The translations under genes were made by a program, and so were the position numbers. Below the pieces are notes generated by a model. The model searched no databases. It was given only the letters and a program-made list of their open reading frames with translations, and was not told the DNA's origin. A stretch of 64,000 nt of DNA, taken from the NCBI RefSeq assembly GCF_000699445.3, contig NC_067196.1, forward strand, positions 71,059,864 to 71,123,863, read 5' to 3'. Origin of the DNA: Schistosoma haematobium. Lineage: Eukaryota > Platyhelminthes > Trematoda > Strigeidida > Schistosomatidae. Positions 11,430 to 23,500 of the stretch are shown here, one piece after another. Position 1 is the stretch's first letter; each line of letters starts with the position of its first letter.

Positions 11430-13070
11430 ACGATGGCGTTCCAGTATTGGCAGCGAGATTGACTGAGGTCTTAGGCAGAATCTGGGAACTGGACGTAATC
11501 CCATTTGACTGGTCTCTATCACTGATTGTAACAGTATATAAGAAAGACCAATTATATATATATAGTCTAAAATCTTAGCTTCAATAATACTTCGACCCCT
11601 TACTAAAGCTCGTGAAGAGCAGGCTAGTTTTCGACCTGGATGTGGTTGTATAGACCAGATATTCACACTACGTCAGGTCCTGGAACATAGACACACATTC
11701 AGACGCCCCACAATCGTAGTATTCCTCGACCTCAAGGCGGCACTCGACTCTGTTAATTGTGAGGTTCTATGGCAGTGTTTGTTACTGAAAGTTCCAAAGA
11801 AGTACATTAACCTTATACAGGCTCTCTACTCAAACACAACTGGTCGAGTGAGAGCTTATGGCGAACTGTCATCAGAATTGATTACCTCAAGTGGTTTTCG
11901 TCAGGGCTGTCCGCTCCCTCCATTCTTGTTAACTTTGTCGTATATGTGCTTTTAGAGATAACACTTTCCTCATCTACATTTCCAGGAGTTAAACTTTTGC
12001 CGGGAGATTCGCTTGTTGACTTAGAATATGCTGATGACATAGTTCTATTTGATGAAGACGCTGACCACTGTGAGCAACAATGCAAGCATGTTCGGGATGC
12101 GATTCTCCCCTCAAAATGCAAAATGTTGCTTCAGAATTGGGTTGCATTGACACCCGAACTAATGATAGGGAGTTAAGTAGTTGAGCGTGTCGACCTCTTC
12201 ACTTATCTTGGAAGTCTCATCAGCCCTTATGGTCTGGTGTGTGACGAAATCTCAGCACAGATACAGAAGGCCCGACTAACTTTTGCCAACTTGCGTCATT
12301 TATGGCGTAGGCGAGATATCCGTCTATCAACCAAAGGACGTGTTTACTGCGCAGCAGTTCGTTCCGTCCTATTTTATGTCAGTGAAACATGGCTGGTAAG
12401 AGTAGAGGATATTCGTAGGCTACTAGTATTCGATCATAGGTGTCTTCGAAACATAGCTCGTATATCCTGGGACCATCGAGTAAGTAACGCAGTTGTTAGG
12501 ACACGGGTACTAGGTAAGGATGGCAAATCGATTGATGGAGTGGTGAAACTTCATCAGTTGAGATGGCTGGGACACTTGTTACGTATGCCCAACCACCGAC
12601 TGCCTCGACGTGCGATGTTCAGTGGTATAGGAACAGGTTAGAAAAAAGTTAGGGGCGGCCAGACCAAAACATGGGACAAATCCATGAAGTCACTGACAAG
12701 TGGACTGAACCATGTTGGTAGGTGTAAACTACCTGGTTGGGATCCGCGAGATGATAGCAACCGATGGTTAGAGACCTTGAATGATATGGCTCAAAATAGT
12801 TTTCAATGGTGCAGGTGCATCCACTCCTTTTGTTTTCCCAAATTCTAGTCTTTTGAATTCTTCATGTCCTTTTTTTCTCTTTCCAAATTTATTTCACTGG
12901 GTTATATTCTCTGAATAGCAACTTCAAACCCTAATCTTTCCGATTAATGCCTATACTTTTACTACCTGTACCACTACAGGATTTAAATCGACAACTGCAT
13001 CTCTGTGCTAATGTGGTATGTCAACTTGAACTGATGTACGTACGTATGAAGTTCTACGTTGTTACTGACT
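11430..13070 (+). mobile_element. 5'-truncated RTE-like retrotransposon (family A)
   Basis: Broken frames follow the same order as the 15.2-18.5 kb copy. They are RT finger (IWELDVIPFDWSLSLIV), motif A (VFLDLKAALDS), motif B region (GFRQGCPLPPFL, out of frame), motif C (LVDLEYADDIVLFDEDAD, near 12020) and the C-terminal region (VFDHRCLRNIA, RLRWLGHLLRMP at 12237-12641). The 3' end resembles the family tail at 18440-18520. A short AT-rich deletion near 11550 removes part of the fingers. Multiple frameshifts make it inactive. Confidence 0.8.
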
Positions 13071-13898
13071 GAATGAACTAAGAACCGCGTGCCTTTGTTG
13101 TATTGAGAACCATATCCGTCCTAGGAGTATTATGTAGTTTTTATACCCAAATGAAGAATTATTTCAGTAAGCGAACATAAATTCAAAAATCAGATATGTA
13201 ATGAACCGTGGCCAATTCGCGAAGTTATATGAATGGCACTGGTTGAAAAAGCCGTTTTTCGATGCAAGCATCAGTCATTTCGAGAGAAACAGCAAGAGTT
13301 TGAAGATGATAGGGAAAAACCTACCATTTAACATACTTAGGCACATTGGTTACTAGTCTACTAGTCGGTTTCTTGACGTTTCAGAAACCCCTTTATGAAC
13401 TAGGTTGCAAACCATAAATTATGGGAGCATTTGCGATACTCAGCATTCGTTTGAACTTAAAGGAAACTATCCGTTATCCAGTGGTTAAAGGTCCAATGCA
13501 TAAGTCAGTGAGCTCTTACTAAGGTAATATCTTAATCACTCTGACACTAGACGTCAGAAGGGTGATCGTTTTCTGACTTTCCTCTGTACAAATAATTAGT
13601 GTATCCATGTTTGGGTTTCGACAAGTGTGTAGGCATTTTTTATTTTACGAGTTTTGTTAGTTCGTCAAACTACTAATTATTAATGTATTGTATTATCATA
13701 AATTATTCTGTACAGTTGTATCTTATCATACCCTAATCTGCTGATTTTATTCATCAGGTGCAGTATTTGCAAGGAGAGTTTGAATACTACTCAAACATCT
13801 GTCGTTTGCATTAATATGCGCCATGTTCGATTTTTGTCTCAATGGCAATTTTACCTTGATCCTGAAGTTAACATCCCTATAAACTTTTTTTTTACAAG
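13071..13898 (+). other. no gene recognised; upstream of TGS1 exon 1
   Basis: AT-rich sequence without a supported open frame. A pyrimidine-rich run (13885-13893) followed by acaagag immediately precedes the first TGS1 coding exon and could serve as a cis- or trans-splice acceptor. Confidence 0.35.
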
Positions 13899-13912
13899 AG
13901 CCTTTTTGGGGT

Positions 13913-14510
13913 ATGTTGAGTTGTACTTCTAAAATTCTATATAGAGACCGCTTCAAAGGTTTTCGAACGTGTAGTGAATTATCAAAAAAGGACCAAGATT
14001 TCAACAACGCAGATAGTTCTAATCATGTATCTAAATTCCCCGAGAAGAAAAATGTGAATCGACAAAGCGAACGTAACATTATTGAGACAGTTCCCACAAT
14101 CGTATCCAAGCATATAGTTTTTTCTGATTCCGAAGAAAACGATAAGCAGCCATTTGCGATCGCCTCAGAAGAAGAAAAACACCTAATCGACAATACTGAC
14201 GTAAATTGCTCATCGATCAAGCCTCTGCAATCAAGAAAGTATTTTACATCTGTCTCCTACACCTTAAAACATTTGCTTCATTCTGACTCGGTTATATCGG
14301 AGAGTGACTCATCATCTGATTCAAACCATGAACTCAAAACTCAAAATTTCGTACTTCCAACTGCTAGTTCTCAAGCGACTAAAAGAACTATTCCAAATGT
14401 TCTCTCCTTCAGTAGTTCAAAAAGTAATACCAGTGTTGTTAGTAGCGATGTCGATGAGTTATGTAAAATGTTGGACGAAATGCAACAATTGGGTCTTCCT
14501 ACTAGCTTTG
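13913..14510 (+). CDS. TGS1: TGS1 exon 1 (N-terminal region)
   Basis: This 199-codon frame is acidic and Ser-rich (SDSEEND, SESDSSSDSN) and ends with DELCKMLDEMQQLGLPTSF. Animal TGS1 proteins have a MGLPxxFG segment in their N-terminal half, which this matches. It ends at ttt-g|gttgtg (phase 1). ATG 13913 is the first in-frame Met after a stop at 13880. An acceptor at 13898 or 13900 is possible, so an upstream exon cannot be excluded. Confidence 0.65.
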
Positions 14511-17500
14511 GTTGTGTATGTTACGTATATTTATTATCAACTAATCAAACTTACTTAGCCACATAAACAAAAGTTAGTGAATCCGGAGTCTGCAAAGTAA
14601 TTAAATTAAATCTCCAAAGTTTTGAGCTCTTTATAAGTAAAATAATTACCTGTTTCTATTTTAAAATGCAGTGGTTTTACTTTATAATTTTTAATAAGGT
14701 AAAATAGTGTCTAACCCTTGAAATGACATGATGTTTTAGTCTTGTGATACTTGTACTTATTAGCTAGTAAAAAGTATATTTGTGGAAGTCGGGTTGTTAC
14801 TCGGTGATCTGATTATTCAGTTGTCACTCGTTGACTGATAGGTTTGAACTTCGCTTCCCTTAGTTTTCACAGCAGGGCTGTATGTATTTAGGTACTTAGA
14901 TATGAGCCACGCTCTAAACGTGAGGACTAATGATACTACTCGGTTGCTCAAATTAAAGTAGGGCGAGTGAGGCTCAGACCTTGGAATTAGTAGGTGAAAA
15001 ACCGAACACCGAAACCAATTAGACGCCGCAGGGTAGTATCTGCAATCCTTATTAAACAGTTGTGATTCAGTACTTAATATACAATATTGGACTTGGTTGC
15101 TAATCCGCCTTGTATTTTTTGGTTCTTTATGTGTGATGGATTCTAAACATTACAATTATGTTTGTGTTAAATAATCCTCTAACATCACTCAAGACCACTG
15201 TATTCATAATCAACCTCCATCTTCAATTCCTATTATTCCTCCTACATCGACTTTCACCTCTAAACTTCCTCTTTCGGCTTCCCCATCAAGTGTCACCACA
15301 GCCAACGATTCTAGTGCGCAAAACACTGTCCCAGGTCTACTGAAACCTCACTCCAAACTACACATTGGAACCTTCAACGTACGCACCCTGCGTCAAATCG
15401 TTCAACAGGCTTCCCTGACTAGAATCTCGTACCATTGATGTATGCTGTGTCTCTGAAACACGAGTACAAGATCCCAGTGTGGTCATTCACTTGACCTCAC
15501 CTCGGCAAAACGGAGAGCCAACGAGATACACCCTCCGTGTATCTGGTGACCCGAGGGCCAGCTCTCGTAGACTGGCAGGAGTAGGGATAGCACTAAGCAT
15601 GAGGGCGGAACAAGCACTGTTAGAGTAGATCCCTGTTAACAGTCGTTTATGTGCTGTTGGGCTAAACGGCTCCGTAAGAACTCGGAAGGATAGGGACACA
15701 CGTCGTTGCCTTTTTGTCGTTTCTGCCTACGCTCCCACCGACTGCAGCTCAGATGAAGTGAAAGATGAATTTTACATAAAGCTATCTGAACTTCTTCAGA
15801 AAGCTAAACGTTCAGATATAGTACTCGTAGCAGGTGACTTTAATGTCCAGATAGGTAGGTTAAACCAAACAGAAAGGCATTTAGGTGGGTATTTTAGTAT
15901 TCCGGTACAACGAACAGATAATGGTGATCGTCTGCTGCAACTGTGCTCAGACAATCGTTTATTTTTAGAAAACACAAATTTTAAGCATAAGGAGAGACAT
16001 CGTCTAACATGGCAACCCTCTACACCAAACCAACGATGGACTCGAATAGACCATATTGCCATCAGTCATCGTTGGAGAGGGTCGGTAGAAGGTTGTCGCT
16101 CATTCTGGAGTACCTGCTTGGACTCCGATCATGCCCTAATACGGGCACGCATCTGCTTGGGCCTCACTGGACTCAAAAAAGCCTCATTAAAAAGACCCAT
16201 TAGAACTGAATTGAGTAGCGAGAAAACCAAAAGTAGGTCCCAGGAACAACTGAGGTCACAATTAGGTAGTTCTGAAAACGAGGTTGACCCAGATGTTGCT
16301 TGGAAAGCTATACAAACAGCTGTGGAAACAGCAGTGACATCTATCAGTGATTTAAACCACAGGATTACAAAGAACTAATGGATTTCCTCGAGGTCTATTG
16401 CACTGATGGATTCTTGTAAACTCATCCCATCAGGCTCTGAACACGATGAAGAGCGAAAACAAATCAGATCTAGGTTAAGCAAAAGTCTAAGGAACGACCG
16501 TGAGCAGTGGTGGGCAACGAAAGCAAAAGAGATGGAAAAGGCGGCGACTATAGGGAACACAAGACAGCTCTACAGACTAATAAAAGAAACTGGAATTAAT
16601 AAGTCAAGTGTAAGTCAGACTAATTCGGAAAATGACGACACCCCCATCTGCTCCCAGTCCAGATGTTTAGAACTATGGGCGGAACATTTCAGAGAACAGT
16701 TCAGCTGGCCTTCAGCTACTATACAACTCCCCCCATCCCCAGACAGTGTGAATGGAACATTAAAGTAGGTCCCCCAACTCTGGCAGAAGTCCGAAAGGCT
16801 ATAGTTAATCTGAAACGAGGAAGGGCAGATGGATTAGCTCCAGAGGTCTTTAAGTATAGTGGTTCAATTTTAGCAATTAGGTTGATTAATATCTTAGCTA
16901 AAATCTGGGAGTTGGACGTAATCCCATCTGACTGGTCACAATCACTGATTGTCCCAACATATAAGAAAGGGTCAAAGTCATCCTGTGACAACCGTAGAAG
17001 GATTAGTCTGATTAATATAACATGTAAAATACTAGCCTCGATAATTATCGGGCGCCTAACAAAGATTCATGGACTACAAACACGAGAAAACGAGGCTGGC
17101 TTCAGACCTGGTCGTGGCTGCATCGACCATGTATTCGCTATTCGTCAGGTTTTTAGAACACAGGCATTATTATCGGCGTCCGACAACGGTGGCCCTTCTT
17201 GACTTAAAAGCAGCATTTAACTCTGTAGGCCGAGAGATTCTGTGGCAGTGTTTGTCACTGAAAGGCGTACCTCAGAAGTACATAAACCTTGTGAAGGCTC
17301 TTTACTCGAACACTACCAGTCGAATCAGAGCTTATGGCAAACTCATCTGCTTTTGCAACCTCAAATGGTGTCCGTCAAGGCTGTCCACTTTCTCCATTTT
17401 TGTTTAACTTCATCATAGACCTACTGATGGAAATAACATTCTTGTCTACTGAATTCTCGGGTATTGATCTCCTTCCAGGAGGCCCACTTATCGACTTAGA

Positions 17501-20500
17501 ATACGCAGATGACATATTCCTGTTTGGTGAAGATGCTGATAAAATGCAGTCTTCTGGTAGCACTAAGCAATCATGCCAGAATGTTTGGAATGCTCTTCTC
17601 TCACTCTAAATGCAAGTTGTTACTTCAGGACTGGTCTGCGTCAACACCTGAACTAAGGATAGGAAGTGGAGTAGTCGAACGCGTTGACAACTTCACTTAT
17701 GTTGGGAGTCTGATCAGCCCTAATGGGCTGGTGTCTGACGAAATCTCAGCACGGATTCGAAAAGTTCGTTTGGATTTTGCCAACTTTTGTCACCTATGGC
17801 GAAGGCGAGATATCCGTGTGTTCTGTTCTGTTCTTATTTACGGCTGAGAAACGTGAACATTAAGAGTTGAAGATACCCGTAAGCTACTAGTATTTGACCA
17901 CAGATGTCTTAGAAATATTACTGGCATCTTCTGGGATCTCCGGGTCAATAATAGTGAGGTCAGACGCATGGTATTAGGGAATGATGGTAAATCAGTTGAT
18001 GAGGTTGTGAATCTTCATCGACTGAGATGGTTGGGCCACGTATTACGTATGCCTGAACACCGATTACCACGACGCGCAATGCTGGCTAGTATTGGGGATG
18101 GTTGGAAGAAAGTTAGTGGCGACCAAACCAAAACGTGGTATCAGTGCTTGAAGTCACTAACTTCTAGTGTGAGCCATGTTGGTAGATACAGACTACTTGG
18201 TTGGGTTCCACGTGACAATCGTAACCAATGGTTGGAGACTCTTGGTGACATGGCTCAGAATCGATCACAATGGCGTCGGTGTATACACTCTCTGTCTTCC
18301 CTTAAACTAAGAGATTAAAATCGCTTCATATCTTTTTTCTACGAACTAATTCTTCCTTCTTGTACTATATCCTTATTGCAATCCTTCTTTTATATATTAC
18401 CACCTCTGAATTAACTACTTTTATGAATCCGGTGTCCATCTTGTTGTGTTAATGAGGTATGGCAACTTGGACCGATGCATATATGTGCTTGGTCTTACGT
18501 TGTAGCTGACTGACTGACTAGATAATCCTGAAAATTGTTTACATCCCATCATTAATCAGTGATATCTGCTACTTAACAGTTCAATCTTTATTTGGGTTCT
18601 AGCTTCTGACTAATTGTCTTAAATTAGTCCCTAACCTATGAACCACAGCTCTGAAAGATGAACGGTTAACGCTATTAGTTGTTAGGTTAGCTTGTTCTAT
18701 TTGATATCCCTTTTACTAGTAAATTCTAAACTTGAATAAGATTTATGGCAATCAACTATGACTCGTTTTCGTGAATGAATCGATCCACTAGGATTTCGAG
18801 CATTTAACGCTTCGTTTTTATTTGTTTTACGTTGTTGGAGATTTTGTGATGCAGTCATATTAGTATATTCATTTATCCTAATCCAATTCCAAATCCAGCT
18901 AGGCGTAAGATTTAGCTTTTATGTCTGTTTCGGTTGGCATCAGAAATACGAACATCGTATCATACAAGTAAAACGTTTTACAAACGATAAGGTTAGTTTT
19001 TGTGGTTTTAAGATTTGTTGTAGTACTGTAGGAGATATGAGTACTGTGCATATCCCGTGACAAGCAAGGGCGGCGACTATTCAAGTCGATGTTTCTGTCT
19101 TCAAGGTACTTATAATCATACACTAATTTTTTCGAGTAATGTAAGTGAAATGAATCTAGAATTAGTTCCATATTAGCAGTGTTTGTAGCTTTTAGCACAA
19201 AAAACTTATCAAAAGAGAAAGATAGCCATTTCATAGTCACAAAACACTATTTATTGAAAATTAAGTACCAAAAGTTATATTTCTAAACCATACTCACTGC
19301 AAAAACCAATCTATGTAAGGTCACCGGTTTTTGCACCGTTCTTCTGTGTAACTTGCTGAAAAAATATCGACTGATTCCCGAAATTTCACTTCGATATATT
19401 TTCAATCAAAATGACTATTTTAATATGGCTTTTACTTCGGTTCAGGAAATGCATGAGAATTAATATCCTTGACACAAAAAGTATGTCTCACACCCCAATA
19501 TACGCACTTGTACTTCCTTACCAACTTGCATTATATAGTTTATAAGCGGCATATGTTTGTAAGCTCATTATTTTTCTTAATACATAAAATTGCTTATCAC
19601 CAAGGTCTGAAGATATTTTATTCGATTACTATGACGATGAGGAAGTGGACCAATGGTTGCTAGTATTTGCGAGCCGATGTAAAGATAATACTGCACAAAG
19701 AAAACAGAGGAGTATTGTGCGTCATTGTCTGTCAGGTAGGTTTTGTTTTATTGAGCTAACCGTATATATAGCTTGATAACCAAGTCTTCATTTCAAAGGC
19801 TGATGAATTACGTCGAAAACTCATATACCGTGTTTTAGACGTTATTTAATCACGTTTATTACCGTGTCAAGTATTTTGTGTTATTTCGCTAGTAAAAAGA
19901 TTAATCAACCGACTAGCTTTTTTACTTCTTGGATAGGAGGACATGGCGTCAATAACTTCGTTTTATGAGCAAATATTGGACCAACTTATTGACATCAACT
20001 AAATCAATCACAATCTGCACAAAAATAAAACTTACCTCTGTTACCACAGTAATTCTATATGTGCAGTATTAGATAAACCCCCATAAGTCATCTAATGATA
20101 CTTTGTAAATATTTCTTTAGAACTTATTACCAAACTAATAAAACGTTAATCAACGTCACATAGCGGTAGTTAATTCAGAGCTCATCAATCTTTAGTGATG
20201 ACTTTTAAACAGTCATAAGTCATGATACTACTACTATAATTCATTGCAATTTTTTATTCGCAACTCTTTCTGTTTTATAAACAATAATTATTAAAAGTGC
20301 TTGGATTATCCTGTTGTTTATATTGTTAACTGAGTTTTAACCAGTTCATCATGCTGCATCTGTTACACAAGTACGCGACTATTTGGACTCAATAGATAAC
20401 TGATTAGGTATTTGAAGCGAAAGATTTTGAGTTTTGTGCTGATGTGAACGTAAATACTCGAATCCAGGTACATCCAACTAGCTAATCCCGTATAGGGTGT

Positions 20501-23500
20501 AACGCGCGTACTGAATTATACTGTTAGCCATAACCTAACTGTCTCTGTTTTCGTAAATATTATTGTTGGTAGCATCAGTAATATTAATAAAACTTTCAGA
20601 TAATCCTCAAGTTTTCTGTGTTTACTGTTTCAATTTTCATCATAGATCTTGATCTTGAATCTGTTCGGTTTTCTGGATCATTATTTATGAGTTCATCTAG
20701 AGAATTAAAAAGTTTGATCGATCCATACATTTGTGCAGGTTCAGTTTTTTCAAGAATGTGTTATGTACTGGAGATGGTTTGTGTGTTTACCAATGAACAT
20801 AATGGCAATAATAGGTAAGATTTTCTAAAATATGAGTATGTAACTTTGGTCCAATTTTGTTCATTGTTTGTGTTTGAATGCATGGATGATAAATATTCTC
20901 GTTAAACTCACTGTTGGTGTCAAATAACTTGTGAGTGTATGACTTAACCGTTTACGTACTTCTGTTTATCGTCATACGAATTAGTAAATATCTGTTGGGA
21001 TCACCATTGGCCTTGAGCTACGTAGCTCAAATTTTCTGGTCACTGGTTACAGTTGTTACAAGGATCTAAATCAAATGGTTTACAGCTTCATACACGCTCC
21101 GCAGTAGTGTTTAATAGCTTCAGCTGATTTAATCATTATGGAATGTTTTCCACTTTTTCGCTTCAGATATCGTAATATTTTGAGATATCTAGTGATATAA
21201 CTTCATCGACTAGCTATAGTAATATGTACTCGATGCTTTAATCGCGGTCGAACAATATTTCGAAGATAATTTTTGTCAAGTACCTTCAATCTTTTCATAT
21301 TATTTAGACTAATGTAGAACTTAGTCACTGTAGATCGTCTCATGTATCAGTAGTAAAGCAAGTAACTAAAGCTTTAAAAGGAAAAACAAAAGGTGATAGC
21401 ACACATCAAACTAGTGTAATAGGGCAGAATAAATAACCAGGTAAGCATTGGACGCATCTAAATTGTCGATCCAAAATTTATTATTCATTCTTTTTATCCC
21501 ACCAGCTCTTAAGTTAAATGTTATTCTTAACTTTTGACTTTTTGACTAAAATTTTTCCTTTTAAACTGTATTCCTTACGGTCAAATTTCAATTGGTGTCT
21601 AAATCAATTCTTTTTTTGTCTCATCTTGTTTATCTGTTGTCGTTGTGGTGATATGAGGTGTTGTAACTTGAACTAATACATACGCGTACTAGGTCCTATA
21701 TTGGTAATGATCGAATAGTGGATTATTGGTCATGTTATTTTATTATTCGCATTTGCCAAGGTTTAGGTGGGATTGTTAGACTAGATAAAAATGACGATAT
21801 CACAAATTTCAGTTGTCATTTTTAATTTATTATTTTTATCAGTTCTTTAACACTGAACTGGTCTATGTGTTATTATTTAACTATCCAGTTCATGGATCAC
21901 TGCCGAGTTTTGACGTCCTTACCTCAGTCAGGACCACCCAATCATGTATATGATAAATAGCATACCTAGTACATCATGGTTAATTCTTGTTATGTGAGGA
22001 ATAAGATAAATGACATGTCTTCGGAAATTCACTTTAACATAATATTTCCACCATAAAAGTCGTGTGGTTTTGACTTCACTAAATGTATGTTGTAAGTGAC
22101 AACCTGTGAAAATCAGTACAAAAAACTAAGACTATGACAGTAGTGTCGTTAACGGTATTATTTTTCCAATTTTTAACACATCAACTTTTTTGTCGTTCCA
22201 AGTATCTCTATGTAAATCATTTTTTGTTCTTAATACTCCTAGTTATCGCGTACTCAACTCATGGGAACTGAATCTGCCTCGTTGCTGGAATTCGCCAACA
22301 TTCAACTTAGAGGGTAAATTAGGATCTACTATAGTTTTTTTTCTCGTCATTTTATTTCTTCCCTTGGAATAAAGTTTCTATTCTTAAGGGGATCGTTCTG
22401 TATAGTATTCTAATTTAGTTTCATCAGCATTTTTATTATAAACATCCCAGTCCTACAAGAGATCATTCATGACCAGAGTAGCTCAGTGGTAATGACTCAA
22501 TACAAACCTGGATGAGGCCTGTTTGAACTTCACAGGAATAATCAGTCCTCTAAGGATCGCACGTTCGTCTTACTGGTGAGTGCCAACCAGCTAACGTCTA
22601 AACACAGTGTAATTAATGTTGAATCACTTAGAATAGTAAACACATTGCAACTTCATCTATAGAAGTCGGAGTAGACAACAATGGGTGTGAAGATATCATG
22701 GGACGACATGGACTGGGAAAAAGGAATGAGAATGGCAAGGGAATTGCAAATTTATGTGCGTTCAACAAAACGGTTATAGGTAGCACTAAATTCCCACACA
22801 AATGTATACAAAAGGCTACATGGGTCTCATTGGTAGACACCACGGAAAACCAGATAGATCATATTTGCATCAGTAAGAAATTCATAAGGTCAATGGAAGA
22901 TGTGAGAACCAGGAGAGGAGCTGACATAGCTTCATGTCACCATCTATATAGTGGTTGTCAAAATGAAACTGAAGCTAAAAAACAACGGACAACTGGGGAA
23001 ACAGCATTACAAAGGTTCAATACAGAATTCCTTCGAGATACTGACAAACTCAACGAATTCAGTATAACTCTCAACAACAGGTCCCAATCCTTACAGGATA
23101 TACTGAAAGAAAAAACTACTATGGAGGACAGTCGGAAAGGGATCAAAGAAGCATTAACTTCAATGTGTCGGGAGGTTCTGGGCCACAAGAAGCATCATCA
23201 TAAGGAATGGATCTCTATGGAAACCCTGGTCAAGATTCAAGATAGGAAGAACAAGAAGACGGCAATGAACAACAGACGAACAAGAACGGAGAAAGTCAAG
23301 GCACACCGAATGCACAGAAGCGAACAAGCAGATGAAGAAGGGCATTAGAGCCGACAAGCAGAAATGCATGAAAGACCGCGGAAAAAGCTGTAAGAGAAGG
23401 AAATATGAAACAACTTTATGACAACAAAGAAACTAGCAGGAAACTGTAGTAAACCAGGGAGACCGATCAAGGACAAAGAAGGCAAGCCAATCACTGAAAT

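Larger units (their letters stand above)
15165..18520 (+). mobile_element. RTE-like retrotransposon (family A) in TGS1 intron 1
   Basis: A near full-length copy of about 3.4 kb. The 5' part (15175-15760) contains a broken endonuclease N-terminus (HIGTFNVRTL near 15360). Then come the endonuclease C-terminal half, RT with LEYADD, the C-terminal region and a 3' tail ending in gtagctgactgactga. The protein is spread over at least six frames with stops, so it is dead. It lies in sense orientation inside TGS1 intron 1. Its 3' part is almost identical to 38763-39438. Confidence 0.85.

Noticed and set aside
18899..19240. 113-codon minus frame in TGS1 intron 1
   Set aside because: No recognisable motif, no splice or start context, no repeat match; probably chance.
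20618..20645. Independent start codon for the 20.6 kb frame
   Set aside because: The frame start is a GTG upstream of a clear splice acceptor; it is better read as an internal exon.
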